Positions 52,170-62,109 of a stretch of 64,000 nucleotides of DNA are shown piece by piece (the stretch's first letter is position 1; every line of letters starts with the position of its first letter). The notes beneath the pieces were generated by a model, which had not been told where the DNA came from, ran no database searches, and saw nothing but the letters and a program-made list of their open reading frames with translations. A program made the translations under genes and the position numbers. This stretch comes from Schistosoma haematobium (Eukaryota; Platyhelminthes; Trematoda; Strigeidida; Schistosomatidae), in the NCBI RefSeq assembly GCF_000699445.3, contig NC_067196.1, forward strand, positions 41,383,806 to 41,447,805. The letters run 5' to 3'.

Positions 52170-53350
52170 AGCTTGTGGTTTTAGTTCTAAGGCTTTTTGT
52201 TGTCATTGCATCATTTTCTTGTTTTCTAAAATTGGATTTATACTATGACAAATCGTCATACAAAAGAAAAAATTGCTGTTAAGTGAATGTAATACGCTTG
52301 AAGTGTCTGATCACTAGTCAACTATCCAAATGGGACGTACTAACTAATGAGCTTAGTAAATTTAATTTTATCACTGACTAATAGTGCTTTTTGTGAAATT
52401 ATTTGTAACCAGTTATGGTGATAAATACATTAAGCAAATTGTCAACATTAACACGTATATTCACCTTTACTTTTTTCATAAACTTTTGCTGCAATATATA
52501 AAAGTATAACAGTAACCAGAATAGAGTTATATAGAATTCTACGGTAAATACCGAGGTATGATGAGAAACATTGTAAGTGGTAAAGTGAGAAATTAACATA
52601 AGGAGTGAATAACGACTGTTTAACATAGTAAACCACTTACCAAAAACCACACTTCACTTCAAATTTTCTATTCTCTGTGAGCATGTTTCTTTCCCAAGAT
52701 CTCGTTTTAATGTATTTATTAAGTACTTTTTGTTGAGAATTTCGTATCCGATTCACAAACGTTTAAGTATGTTTGTTTGTTTTAAGTCGTAATTAATGTA
52801 AATCTTTACAAAATATTTAAACAAGAATTTAAAAATTCGGTTATCACGTCTTCCTATCAGATTGATCTTAGTAGTTGGGGACACTAATTTTGACGTTGAC
52901 GTTTGCAAATTATAATTTTATTTATTGTAGGTATTTTCAGTTTGATGGTTTATAATAAAAAATATTTAACCAAACTTTACAATCAAATGTTCATTGTTCG
53001 TATATTTTATGTTGACAGGTTACGTGAACAGTTTTCTAAATCCACTTATATATGCCAAATTTGATCGTGAATTTCGTGGTCCTTTTAAAATGATACTTCT
53101 GTGCCATTGTCGTAATATTAATGCACGATTACGTGCAGTTCATTATTCTGCCCAATATGGTCTACCAAGTTCATCAAGTAAACGTCAAAGTATTGTTGTA
53201 CCTTCACTTTATACACGTAATGATATGGCTTCAAGATGTCTAGGGCAGTCTGTAAATCAGAGATGTTCTAGTGCCGTGCCCATAAGGCCACGTCGAAGAC
53301 CTCAAATGAATTTCAGAAACGCTATTTCAGGGCGAACGGATGAAAGATAA
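31163..53350 (+). CDS. 5HTR: 5-HT7-like serotonin receptor (biogenic-amine GPCR), three coding exons
   Basis: Join 31163-32389, 49705-49789, 53019-53350: 1644 bp, 547 residues, intron phases 0 and 1. It is a class A GPCR of the surface membrane expected to bind a monoamine and signal through a G protein. Seen: N-glycosylation sites N34, N44, N52, N65; GN at 96-97 in TM1; D125 in TM2; D159 in TM3 (amine contact); DRY 176-178; disulfide C152 with C225 or C227; P247 in TM5; CWLP 401-404; NPLIY 445-449. TM5 has A239, T240, A243 where catecholamine receptors keep serines, and LCHCRNINARL after TM7 resembles 5-HT7. Intracellular loop 3 is long (about 260-385). A hydrophobic stretch at 12-27 may be a signal peptide. 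Inference: orthologue of the characterised schistosome 5-HT7-like receptor. A D2-type identity is less likely. Confidence 0.9.
32463..32488. repeat. (TA)n perfect palindrome near the exon 1 donor
   Basis: AAAC, nine TA units, GTTT: a perfect 26-bp palindrome 74 bp after the splice donor. Likely a simple repeat; a hairpin in the pre-mRNA is possible. Confidence 0.85.
35351..35572. repeat. Fold-back hammerhead SINE
   Basis: The left arm (35351-35452) is a reversed 3' end of the element; the right arm (35460-35568) is the forward ribozyme and 3' end, so the two can fold on each other over about 90 bp. The forward core reads CTGAGAA, losing the invariant G8, and GTC has become ATC, so it should be inactive. 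Confidence 0.8.
37666..37950. repeat. SM-alpha head-to-head pair
   Basis: A reverse SM-alpha tail and ribozyme (37666-37847) faces a forward ribozyme half (37870-37948). The arms from TAAGCAAAGATGGATAGTGG to its reverse form a long near-perfect palindrome around a spacer of about 20 bp. The forward ribozyme (37873-37917) has stem I ATCCAG/CTAGAT and intact CTGACGA, but GAAA reads AAAA. The reverse one (37842-37798) carries the same change. Confidence 0.85.
38753..39108 (-). repeat. tRNA-like/hammerhead SINE (GGCTCAG type)
   Basis: A full-length but diverged reverse copy. Its 3' end lies at TGTAAGCTAGACCTCCACTG, the ribozyme near 38800-38845 keeps CTGAGGAGTC, and the 5' end shows CTACAATCTCCAAAAACCCT. 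A 60-residue ORF inside it is incidental. Confidence 0.75.
40335..40575. repeat. Penelope-type hammerhead inverted pair
   Basis: A reverse motif (40390-40349) and a forward motif (40411-40453) face each other across about 20 bp, followed by a tail shared with 27.8 kb (AAATGCTCAATTTATCTGAA). Confidence 0.7.
40411..40453 (+). ncRNA. Penelope-type hammerhead ribozyme motif
   Basis: CTGAAGA (40415-40421) fits CUGANGA. Stem II pairs GTGGCTTA with TAAGTCAT, using two G-U pairs. GAAA (40442-40445) is followed by the minimal palindromic stem III ACGT and the triplet GTC ending at 40449. Stem I is weak. The core is complete, but minimal stem III forms are expected to act mainly as dimers. The reverse partner has lost G8 (CTGAAAA). 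Confidence 0.65.
40932..41030 (+). repeat. SM-alpha tRNA-like fragment
   Basis: ATCCGGACTCAGTGGCTAGG and GATTTCGAGTCTCAGAGTGA match the A-box and B-box half of the SM-alpha copy at 44050-44130. The ribozyme half is missing. Confidence 0.65.
41672..42113 (+). repeat. Full-length hammerhead SINE with direct terminal repeats
   Basis: It begins TACTATAATATCCACAAAAC and ends ATACTAAAATCTCCACTAAA, the same sequence in the same orientation. Between lie the leader, A-box-like GGCTTAGTGGCATAGTGG, B-box-like TGGTTCGAATCCC, and a ruined ribozyme (GATGAGGAGTCTTATACTAG, then GATGACAC). Confidence 0.8.
42115..42559 (-). other. Sequence next to LTR-like repeat, short ORF
   Basis: A reverse ORF of 70 residues (42549-42337, start MSLLFSIPFVDFKRL) directly follows the LTR-like repeat in that repeat's sense. 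It could be element-internal or chance; no domain is recognised. Confidence 0.25.
42560..42905 (-). repeat. LTR-like repeat, copy 2
   Basis: Reverse-oriented homologue of 17996-18370. In its own sense it starts TGTAATGTGTGGGGATGG and ends GAGACGCATAGGAATAG. Confidence 0.45.
43663..44182 (+). repeat. SM-alpha composite SINE flanked by 14-bp duplication
   Basis: ATAAAATTGTTAAT occurs exactly at 43649-43662 and 44183-44196. Inside, tail arms at 43666-43798 (reversed) and 43879-44012 (forward) surround a first ribozyme (about 43821-43876). Next come A-box-like GACTCAGTAGCTAAGTGG, B-box-like GGGTTCGAGCTCC and a second ribozyme (44131-44175). The first has CCGACGA for CUGANGA; the second keeps CTGACGA and GAAA but has GCC for GUC. 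Neither should cleave well. Confidence 0.85.
44427..44447. repeat. (TAA)n microsatellite
   Basis: TAATAATAA run. Confidence 0.8.
45508..45735 (+). repeat. tRNA-like/hammerhead SINE (GGCTCAG type)
   Basis: A-box-like GGCTCAGTAGTCTAGTGG, B-box-like GGGTTCGAATCTC, then a damaged ribozyme (ATTGAGGAGTTTCACAGTAG, then AACTAAAC). Confidence 0.8.
46185..46460 (+). other. Orphan ORF, 91 residues
   Basis: Starts MNPANYTIGHLLSFFKYY and ends RKYLDLL, with no recognised domain. It lies within receptor intron 1 on the same strand, and no flanking splice signals stand out. It could be chance or a decayed mobile-element piece. Confidence 0.2.
47199..47522 (-). repeat. Third tRNA-like/hammerhead SINE family (GATAGCTC type)
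   Basis: Reverse-strand reading gives A-box-like GGATAGCTCAGTGGTAACG, B-box-like GAGATCGAATCCGCC, CAGGGAGCATCAGTTCCC, then the ribozyme CTTGCTGACGAGTATCAAGT, GCACGAAACCCGAGTC. CTGACGA, GAAA and GTC are kept, but stem II (GTATC with GCAC) is broken. Sequence up to about 47522 (CATTGCAACATAATC on its own strand) probably belongs to the same element. Confidence 0.7.
48540..48812 (+). repeat. tRNA-like/hammerhead SINE (second subfamily)
   Basis: A-box-like CCTCAGTGGTCCAGTAGG, decayed B box, and ribozyme with perfect stem I GCACTG/CAGTGC and CTGAGGA. GAAA reads AAAA and stem II is impaired. It ends in ATCAATCGGTTCATGATCTC. Confidence 0.8.
49705..49789 (+). CDS. 5HTR: Receptor exon 2 (loop 3 and start of TM7)
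   Basis: An 85-bp exon between a pyrimidine-rich acceptor (TTTTTTACTTTTAG) and the donor GTAAGT at 49790. It encodes LLLALLSAAGYNTANMIP, then VSVFRFLQWL and the first base of a glycine codon. The frame follows phase 0 from exon 1 and phase 1 into exon 3, so TM6, the outer loop and TM7 join without a gap. Confidence 0.9.
50500..51300 (+). pseudogene. Penelope-like RT fragment
   Basis: The readable part (50530-50751) gives YKEFTMGSLLSSVLLNIF, KLEKNQLS, then FKLYRRQMNDSFIDY and HSFNTCPLSTNFTS, which follows the order of Penelope-like RT (MGSPLS block, then the YxDD block, here QMND). Downstream, AERVEEIDFFRNFLAKNG and NNLIGSWIEGF continue the match with stops. It is on the same strand as the receptor gene but cannot be an exon of it. 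Confidence 0.65.
52098..52169. repeat. (CT)n(TA)n microsatellite
   Basis: A pyrimidine tract of CT units passes directly into TA units, within receptor intron 2. Confidence 0.9.
53019..53350 (+). CDS. 5HTR: Receptor exon 3 (TM7 and C-terminal tail)
   Basis: Begins after ATGTTGACAG, completes the split glycine and reads GYVNSFLNPLIYAKFDREF, the TM7 NPxxY motif and helix 8. Cysteines 466 and 468 are possible palmitoylation sites. The tail of about 100 residues is basic and serine-rich, and ends at the TAA at 53348. The ORF reads upstream to an ATG at 52994 that is intronic. Confidence 0.92.
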
Positions 53351-53397
53351 TCCTTTTTTCATAATTTTTACATGTCTCGAAATTCGACATCATATGG

Positions 53398-53403
53398 AAT
53401 AAA
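53398..53403 (+). promoter_or_regulatory. Candidate polyadenylation signal of the receptor gene
   Basis: AATAAA 48 bp after the stop codon. Further AATAAA hexamers occur near 53895 and 53995, so a longer 3' UTR is equally possible. Confidence 0.4.
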
Positions 53404-55921
53404 GCTCATAGTACATACATATACATACATATACGCATATATACGTAGATAAGTGGATGATTGGGATCATTTTTTTTACACAAAACTATCTACTTTTTAT
53501 TCTTTATTTGTACATTGTGATCTACTTAACAGTTTTCTCCCAATCTGTTCATCATTTTTACATTTTAAAAAAAAACAACAGAAAAATGTTTTTGAAAAGA
53601 AAACAAATTCACTATAATATTTTATCTCCAATGAAATACTATTCACCAAGCATACTAAACTAATTTTATTTATTCTCAAAGAATCAACTTCATATTTTTT
53701 CTAAGTAACAAGACAGTGTTTACAGATGTATTTTTTTCTCTTTTGTAAATTTTCTTCTTGTTTGGTTTATCACATACTTCTTCTTTGTTGCTTTTTTTTC
53801 TACTTCAAACTAGTCACATGTAATAAGCGCTAATTTTGTAAATCATGTTGAAATTGTGTATTAATTAATGTACAAAAGAAAAATAAGATCAAATAAAATA
53901 ACATAGCACTGGATTTTGTTTTGTCAATAATAAACTAGGAAATATATGATACATATTCCTTTAGTTTAGTAATTGTCAAGAACGTGTGTTAGGAAATAAA
54001 TACCAGGTTTATATTTAGAGGACACCATACATACGAATCTTTACAATCACTAATTGTAATAATTTTATAAAAACCAAACGGATTCTACATTCAAAAGACT
54101 TACATTTCAGTAGTATCTTTATCATTTGTACTGACGAATTATGTGAAACAAAGTGGAACTTATCTATGAATTTAAAAATATAACTTTATAAAGTTTACTC
54201 TATAACTCATGTCTATTGTTCATATGTTAGTTTCCAGTATAAACATATAGGAAAAACCACATAAGACACAATATTTTTATTTACTTTCCTAAACCCCAAA
54301 TAAATCGCGTCTCATATGTCACAATATATATTCTTACTTATTGTATATTGCATCAAAAAGTAACTGATTTTCACGAACTTATGTGTTTAGGTACCGGTAA
54401 CAGCTGGCAACCAAAATCTAAATTGGTAAACTGAGTCTTTTTTTCTCAGTGAGTGGTTTGTATTCTGAAGCAACATTTGATAAAAGCACCAATAGAAAAT
54501 AGATAACCTTAAATTGGATTTCACTAACCTCATTGTCAAATATATATATATATATATATATATGTAAAGTGTTGTATATAGCTAAGTAAACTTGGATGTA
54601 ATACAAAGATTAATCTGTAAATTTATTCCCCCCCATAAAAACCAAACTTATAAAATATAATATGGTTTTAAGCATATTATTGGCTACGTGATAAAATTGG
54701 ATATATGACAATGAAAATCCTTTCACTTCATGACCATTTTATATTATAATTGATATAACCTGAAACGTGATTTTTGGTAATAAAGATGAAGGTTTCAATT
54801 TCTTTCTTATTTTCTTTTTCAATTTAGTTAATTAGCTTTGATTCTAACATTTTTTACCTATAGTTATGCGCTTTTTTTAATTTAACCCTATTATATCTTT
54901 TCACAAGAATAGGATTTCTTTACTGGTTATAAATGAAACCATAATAGTTTCATAACAATAACCTAAGCTAATTGTTACTGGTTATTTCAAAATTACAACC
55001 TTATTTCATTTCAACATCAGTAATAATTGAATCATTATGATTGAATTGAACATGGAATTTAATATTGAAAAATTTTTAAATTCAAAATAAAGAATCAAAA
55101 TCTTTATCATTTATTGTATATAGATTTGTACTGGATCAAAAGAAATTTCTTGATTATGTATTTTAAACAAAGTAAAACTCTGTATTCACTTGATGTTGTT
55201 TCATTGTATCTTCCTATTGGTCAATTTCTTGTTGATATATGTGCATTCTGTGTGGACTGCCTTGATATTCCTTGAAGTATTATCTTTGAATTCAATGCAT
55301 GATATTCTTATCAATACAAAATATAAGTAACCGGAAAATAGCTTACTTAGACTGATTGATTGATCTTTAAGTAATAGTCAATATCTTCATATCTATATTT
55401 AAATGGAAGGTAATTACCTGTTTTTAACTTATATTAAGTACTAGATGTATTGTAGAGATGAGAGATATTGTAGTTGTTGTGTACGTTGTAACATGCGAAA
55501 CAATATAAACCTAGAAATTAGAGAGAAAGAACAATTTACTTAAATGATGTTTATTTATATCTACATTTTAAAGCATTATATAAATGCTTGGAACATGAAA
55601 TAACACTAATGATAATTCTTCCGTTTATTCATTTAGTGAAAGTTTAGACGAAAATATTCTACTTGTTACTCTTTGTTTTTAACTAACCACAATTAGACAA
55701 TCACTTAAAACGAGAAACCATTGAATGAAATAGATATTTAGTACTTCTTGGTTTTTTACTGATGGTTTAACTAAGATCATTCAGTGATGTAAAGAATAAA
55801 ATTTAACAAAATCCATTATAACGATCGGGTTTCAAGTAATGTTTCACAATAATTTGCTATTTGATAAATGTCACCTGAAAAAAACTTCTTGCTATTTGAA
55901 TTTTTTTGTAATATTATTCAG
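53404..55921. other. Downstream intergenic, nothing firm
   Basis: AT-rich with a TA run at 54541-54563 and imperfect TACA/TATA repeats at 53410-53450. No second gene is supported. Confidence 0.55.
54541..54563. repeat. (TA)n microsatellite
   Basis: Uninterrupted TA alternation. Confidence 0.9.
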
Positions 55922-56025
55922 CTGCTTTACGTCTGTTACTCCCAATGAAGCATAGGCCGCTGATCAGCATTCTTCAACCCACTCTGTCCTGGACCTTCCT
56001 TTCCAGTTCTGTCCAATTCTTGTTT
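55922..56025 (+). repeat. Dispersed repeat fragment
   Basis: TTTACGTCTGTTACTCCCAA, GAAGCATAGGCCGCTGATCA and CCCACTCTGTCCTGGACCTT; shares its first half with the reverse of 15165-15225. Confidence 0.5.
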
Positions 56026-56562
56026 ATTTTATATTATTCAGTATATGATGCCTAATTGATAAATTCAGTTGTAGAAAACCATATTACAGTCAAATTAATG
56101 ATTAGTGTAGTTGTTTATTTCACGTTATCTAAAGTTAATCAAATTAAAATAAATCATTCCTGACAGTAAAACCTTATCCAACGAATTGTCTGTCTGATGG
56201 ATTAAACTGAAGTGTTGAATGCTAAGACATAGTTAATAGATTCAAAAATATGCATTGAGTGACATGACTATTTATTTAACTCTCAATGACAATTGTATTT
56301 AAGTATTTATGTTATTTTCAACAAATCAACTAGGTTTTAAACTATACACTTTGTTCAAATACACAAACTTGTATCTATATAGTGATTAACATAAAATCTA
56401 CTTTTATGTAAATATAATTATTATTTGCATAACAATAAGTTACAAAAGTCACCTTTACTGGTAATGGCATTCAGATATGTCATTTCAAATCATTTTTGAT
56501 AAATATCTTCGTTTTCAAATAATTGACAGTTGAGTTCACTCATTGATTTAGATAAAATAAAA
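56026..56562. other. AT-rich intergenic, nothing recognised
   Basis: No supported feature. Confidence 0.5.
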
Positions 56563-57045
56563 TGATTGTAGTAATTTCAATAGTTGAGATCATGAGTCAA
56601 TTGAAGCTAGACCACAGCGGAATACCCGAAAGCACTGGATGGACGTTTTGTCCTAGTATGGGACCCCTCAGTAGTGCGCATCCATAAATACGCTCACGGG
56701 GTTCGAACCCAAGACCTATCAGTCTCGCGTGCGGACGCTTCACCACTAGACCAATGAGCCGACCTGCATCCACTGGTGTTAATGTCTAACTTTAACTAAT
56801 TCACGAAATTGAGCGATACATCTACCATTGTCATCAGTGAGTTACTATCTCTCAAATAACCCGGTTGAACTCAGCTGGTCACTGCTTCTCACTAGAACGG
56901 CAGGATTCGCAACTTGAAGCCAGTCACCATTGAGCATATGTTGATTAGTATCAAAAAGCGTTTAGTGGAGATCGTAGTCATTTCAACTGACTCATGATCA
57001 CAACTACTGAATTTACTACAATCTCCACGAAATCCCTTCTGACAT
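56563..57045 (-). repeat. Full-length tRNA-like/hammerhead SINE
   Basis: Reverse copy with 3' end at ATTGTAGTAATTTCAATAGT, ribozyme core CTGAGGGGTCCCATACTAGG (A9 lost), B box, A box and the complete 5' leader. At its other end GTGGAGATCGTAGTCATTTC is followed by an oppositely oriented CTACAATCTCCACGAAATCC, so it too has an inverted extra end. Confidence 0.82.
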
Positions 57046-58849
57046 TAGTGATGCTGTTAAATGGTAATTTATTATTATACTTACTTCACAAAATTTGTAA
57101 ATTATTGTTTTTTCCATCTCTAATAGATTTGTTTAGTACAACAAATATAGCTACAAAGTGTTCTTGGATTCAATTATCTTTGGTTTATAATAATTCCTAA
57201 TACAATATAATGTACCCCTAATAATTGATCTTGTTTGTTGTTTTTACTAAAAAACAGAAATTAAAATGATACCATATACAGCTATTCATCAATAATGAGT
57301 AAAAACTAAGATCTATTATAAATGCTTGACTGGATCGTGATCATAATATTATTCAAAAATGAATAAAAATGAAGTCTGCAATTATTCTATTTTACTACTT
57401 CCTTTTTTTTCTGTATAGTTCCTGTGTTATGATTTATTGTTGTCATATATAATCGTTCATACTAAACTTCATATTATACAATATGATGTTATGATTTATA
57501 TCACATAAAACCGATATACATTATCGACAAGCATTATCGAAATTATTGACAAGGATAATAAATTACAGAAATGTAATATGGATCATCATTAATGATCGAA
57601 TAAATAGGTGCCAATCAAATTACAAAAACTGTTTTTGTTTTCAGGACTTATTTAATGAGAAACTGACTCGTTCTTTCATAATATTGTCAAACATATTTCC
57701 GTCTTTTTTATTACTTTGACAGGAAATAGAAATTATAACTAACTTGTATCTTTAATAAACTTACGTAAGAAAAACTGTCATCATTTGAAATTTTTTGTAA
57801 ATTTAATATCTATGTAAGTTTTAATAGAAGCGAAACTGTCATTTGTCCTAAATACATAAATGAGGACTATAGATTATAAGGAATTTCTGGATAGAGTATT
57901 TTGTTTGAATAAAATATATGATTAGAATAGATTGACAGTATACTTTGAACATATTAGTTGTGATATTTTAAAAGTACAATGTAATCAATTCTTTTTTAAG
58001 ATGGGAAAACTTTCGTTGTACTTTTCCTAATATATCATCCCAATGTAGCTTTTCAAATGCATACCTCACCAAATTGTTATCTATCTGCTTAATGAAAAAG
58101 TTATCATTATATTTCTTAATCAAACTATGATCAACTGTAATAAAGAACTGGTAAGCTATATGCAATATATTTTAATGCGAAAGAAAATTATTTAAGCTTG
58201 AATATAAAAGACTTAATTTCTAGGCCGAAAATTGTGTCATCATTGATTGAGTAAATTTTCTTTAAACTTAAGTCATCTTTGGACAAACTCAACTGAAGAG
58301 TTCATGTTAAACAAAGATTTTAATAGACAAATAAACATAGGAAAAACTAATATTAAATAGTCCTGTACTTTTGTTCTGCTGTCTCCCTTAAATATTTCTG
58401 GGATTTAATTCATTTTTGTATTTCACTACAAGCCACCATCCATCTATGCTTACTTATGTGGCTATTCTTCACTTGAAAATTTTCATAAATATTGAGGTCA
58501 TTCGGCAGTAACAGCTTGCGTTTTGTATGATAATTTATTTAAATGTCCATAAATATGAGTTTTATCAATTTTGTTAAAAATATTTAACATAATCAGTATT
58601 CTATGCTACTCATGACAAGGTAGCAATGATCTACAGTTTATCAAGATCGCGGAGGTGATTGGTCACTTAGCATTAAAGTTAAGCGAACGGACAATTTAAC
58701 CACTCAGGAAGCAGCATGCAGTATTAACGCAAACCAAATTCGAGATAAAGATCGCACAATAAATTTCATTCAGACCAATGTAAGGATTTATTATTTAAGC
58801 ATTTTAAAGCGTTTGATAACTAAACTGTAAGAAACAGAAAACGGGATAA
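57046..58849. other. AT-rich intergenic with a small SM-alpha remnant
   Basis: CCACCATCCATCTATGCTTA near 58433-58454 resembles an SM-alpha 3' end. A reverse ORF of 65 residues at 58165-57968 has no domain. Confidence 0.4.
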
Positions 58850-59012
58850 ATGCCGACATGGTAGTCCATAAGTTAAGCGTTCGTTCGCAAGTATGAGATC
58901 GTAAATGCTCACTACTGACGAAACGACGATCCAGTGTTTCCAGGTTTTAAGTGGTTGTCTTACATTGATCGGTTCATGGTCTGAATTTAAAAAACTCGAC
59001 AATCTCGACAAC
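58850..59012 (+). repeat. Deleted tRNA-like/hammerhead SINE
   Basis: GTTAAGCGTTCG and TGCTCACTACTGACGAAACG show that the ribozyme has lost its stem II and half the core, while the 3' end (TTACATTGATCGGTTCATGG) remains. Confidence 0.65.
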
Positions 59013-59555
59013 CTTTCACCGATAACGAAACAATAATTTAAATTATTTTGTAGCTTCAACTTGAAATCATTTTCCTGATTGTACTTCTTCTTGTATATTA
59101 ATCATTTCGTCATACTTAGACGTTTTTAATGAATCTTGTAATCTACCATATTCAACACTGAATGAACTGAATTCAGTGGTGAATTAAACAGTAATAAACA
59201 TCATCATAATCTTATGTAATGATCAGCGTAAAAGATTTAGATATATTTTGTTGCAAAAGTGATCTATTTCCATATACAGACATGATAATAATTTAATATA
59301 CTGAAAAAGAAATATAGTGGATGAAATAATTTGGACAGTCCTTTGATTCCTACAAATATCTTTTCCTTCATATATATAATTGAAAATAAATTCTTTTTTA
59401 TGTTTTTATTTATTTATTCAATAGGATTTTGCTAGATTTGATGGTTTAGTTAGATTATTTTGTTTAGAAGAGAAAAGGATCATTTTATACACACGCAAAA
59501 GAATAGTTGCAAGTGAAATATCAGTATAAGGTTGTGCAGATCATTAAGCCTTTGA

Positions 59556-60128
59556 TTGAGATCATGAACCGATTGATGTTAGACCACCATTGAAAACCTG
59601 GAATCACCGGCCGACCGTTTCATCCTATTGTGGAACTCCTCAGCAGTGCGCCCCCACGATCACGTTCGCGGGGTTCTAACCCAGGGTCTCCAGTCTCGCG
59701 CACGAACTCCTAACCTCTGGACCGTCGGTGTTAATGTCTAACTTCAACCAATCCACGAAATTGCGCGACTATCTTTCATCGTACTGAGGTAGATGCCTGT
59801 CTCTACCCAACACGGAGGAAATTATCGGAGTTCTAGTTAGAACCCTTGACCAATGGAGCTAATCCGTGTCGAATAGAGACAGGTATCTACCTCGGCACAA
59901 TTGAAGATGGTGGCGCCATTTCGTGGATTGGTTAAAGTTAGACACTACCACCCTTGGTCTAGAATTTAGGAGTTCATGCGCGAGACTAAAGACTCTAGGT
60001 CGGAATCCCACGAGCGTGATTGTGGATGCACACTGCTGAGGAGTTCCACGATAGGATGAAACGGTCGTCCGATGCTTCCAGGTTCTCAATGGTGGTCTAA
60101 CATCAATGGGTTCATGATCTCAATCAAC
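59556..60128. repeat. Head-to-head hammerhead SINE pair
   Basis: A reverse copy (59556-59818) and a forward copy (59868-60128) mirror each other with about 50 bp between, and share outer ends TTGAGATCATGAACC and its reverse. The forward ribozyme (about 60031-60076) keeps CTGAGGA, GAAA and GTC, but stem I is mismatched. The reverse one has GGC for GTC. A reverse ORF (60089-59859) is incidental. Confidence 0.85.
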
Positions 60129-61079
60129 TGAAATATACATATTGTACTATTATAATATTATTATAATGTACGGTTGAATTCTATAAGAAAAATATTATTT
60201 TGAAGAAATGTACTTTTTAAAAATGAAAAGTATTTTGGTGAACAACTGTTTTCAATATCCTCATTATCAGGCTCTACAGTTAAAAGTCCATAATTATTAA
60301 ATTTTTTTACAAATGACAGTAGAAGATATGCATTAATGAACCTAACAATGCTGAAAATAGTGAACATTTACATTTGTTAAGACATAAATATTTCGAAATT
60401 GTGCTATTTGTAAATTAGAAAGTTTACTTAATAAAGGTCAGAATGATTTGGAGTAAAGTGTCAATTCATAATCAATATAATAGTGATATAATAAATCGTA
60501 TAAATAAAATGGATAGTGGGAGGATTTCATCTTGTTAATCAACATACTAATAATTAAAATAATAATAAAAATAATGTATGAATGTAATATGTAGTAAGAA
60601 GGGTGTTATCAAGGTAATTAAGGTAAAAAAGAATTCATCTGAATTAGAAAAGATGAATGTGTGGATTAAAAAATTATAGACACAAAGGAATTGGGAGGGA
60701 GATAAGAGATTTATATTATGCAGTTTACCTATCTGATGATCAAGTCATGGACCAAGGTGAACATAGGTCATTTTAAATAAATGGATGTTTTGATCCTAAA
60801 CATCAAATATTTTTATCAAGTCAGAAAATGAAAAACGTTGAAGTTATTCGATTCTTTTACAAGTGTTTATTTTTGTATATGTGTCGAATGAAGAGATCAT
60901 TACATCTTTCTGATTTATTTAAATATCCAAAAAATTCAAAAATTTGATTATTTTCAAATTCCAGAAGATTTATTGATAAGAACTATCTTGTATTCGATGA
61001 TCAATGTAGATGAGCAGTATTAGAATCGCCATGGATTGACCTTACTTAGATAACCATCGAAAGCCAAGAAACATTGCAC
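60129..61079. other. AT-rich intergenic, nothing recognised
   Basis: No supported feature. Confidence 0.5.
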
Positions 61080-61226
61080 AGCTTTTATTACAAGTATATC
61101 GCTTATCAACAGTACATCTACATGACACAAGCGTGAGACTGAAGGTCCTAAATTGAATTCGTAATAGATTCATGAATAAACACTGCCAACGAGTCCCATA
61201 TTAAAATAAAAAACTTGTTCAGCATA
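61080..61226 (+). repeat. Very old hammerhead SINE remnant
   Basis: GCGTGAGACTGAAGGTCCTA, TTGAATTCG, ATGAATAAACACTGCCAACG, AGTCCCATATTAAAATAAAA follow the order of B box, stem I, core and stem II, but almost every core base is changed. Confidence 0.4.
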
Positions 61227-62109
61227 ATTATATGATGTAATATGTAACAGAAGATGAATAGGGTGAGTTAGTGTTTGAACAAATCCCAAATAAAACAAAA
61301 TCCTGAGAATAACTTTTCTTTCACGTACAAATTCTAACTGTTATGTTTTAAACAAGGAAATGTTAAACTAGAGTTTTTGTGTTTTACAATAAAAGAAAAA
61401 GTATGGTTACGAAATTATTTATGGTAAATACTAAAATATACATTGCGAACTAATGAAATAAACAGGAAATAAATGGTTAATAATGAAGTCTCTACTGTTT
61501 TTACGATTATGACACTTGAAGGACAAAAACAAATTAATGATTATGATAAAGCGTTGAATACTTTGGTTAAGAAACAAAACAATAATTATTGTATTTCCAT
61601 GATATTGTACGAATATTTCATGATGAATATGATAAATACAAAGAATATGCTTCTAAAATATTATTTAGGTTCTAGGGTTTTTCAAATATCACTCATATAC
61701 TGAATAAAATACAAAATATACTTACAGTAAACAAAAATTAACCTATTGAGTAAGTACATCAACGTCCAGTATAGAAAATCTGTATATGGATTTAGTTATA
61801 CACATAGAAACAAACTACTAGTAAAGTATATGTAGAAATTATACATATTTGAGGAATATGATTGTTTCGCTAGTATATAATGTAACTTATTACAGTTTTT
61901 ATAATATGATAAAATTCAATAAGGGTAGGAAAGAATAAGCACTCTTGTGACACAGACAAGCATCTATTTTTACCGTATGAACAGACTGATTTCGATATTT
62001 ACTACTTAGAAACTAAGTGAGTATGAGTCGATCTAGTTCAGTAAAAACATATAAGTCTATGTCATAATATATATATTTTTCTACTTGGACGCATAAATGT
62101 TGGTACAAA
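61227..62109. other. AT-rich intergenic, nothing recognised
   Basis: One 76-residue ORF (61473-61703) without a domain. Confidence 0.5.

Larger units (their letters stand above)
49790..53018 (+). other. Receptor intron 2 (3.2 kb)
   Basis: GT-AG intron with a Penelope-like RT fragment (50.5-51.3 kb) and a CT/TA microsatellite (52.1 kb). Confidence 0.88.

Noticed and set aside
31163..53350. Dopamine D2-like receptor identity
   Set aside because: TM3 resembles D2, but TM5 lacks the catechol-binding serines and the region after TM7 resembles 5-HT7.
52994..53350. Separate 118-residue gene starting at 52994
   Set aside because: The first eight residues are intronic; the acceptor at 53018 and the phase match show it is receptor exon 3.
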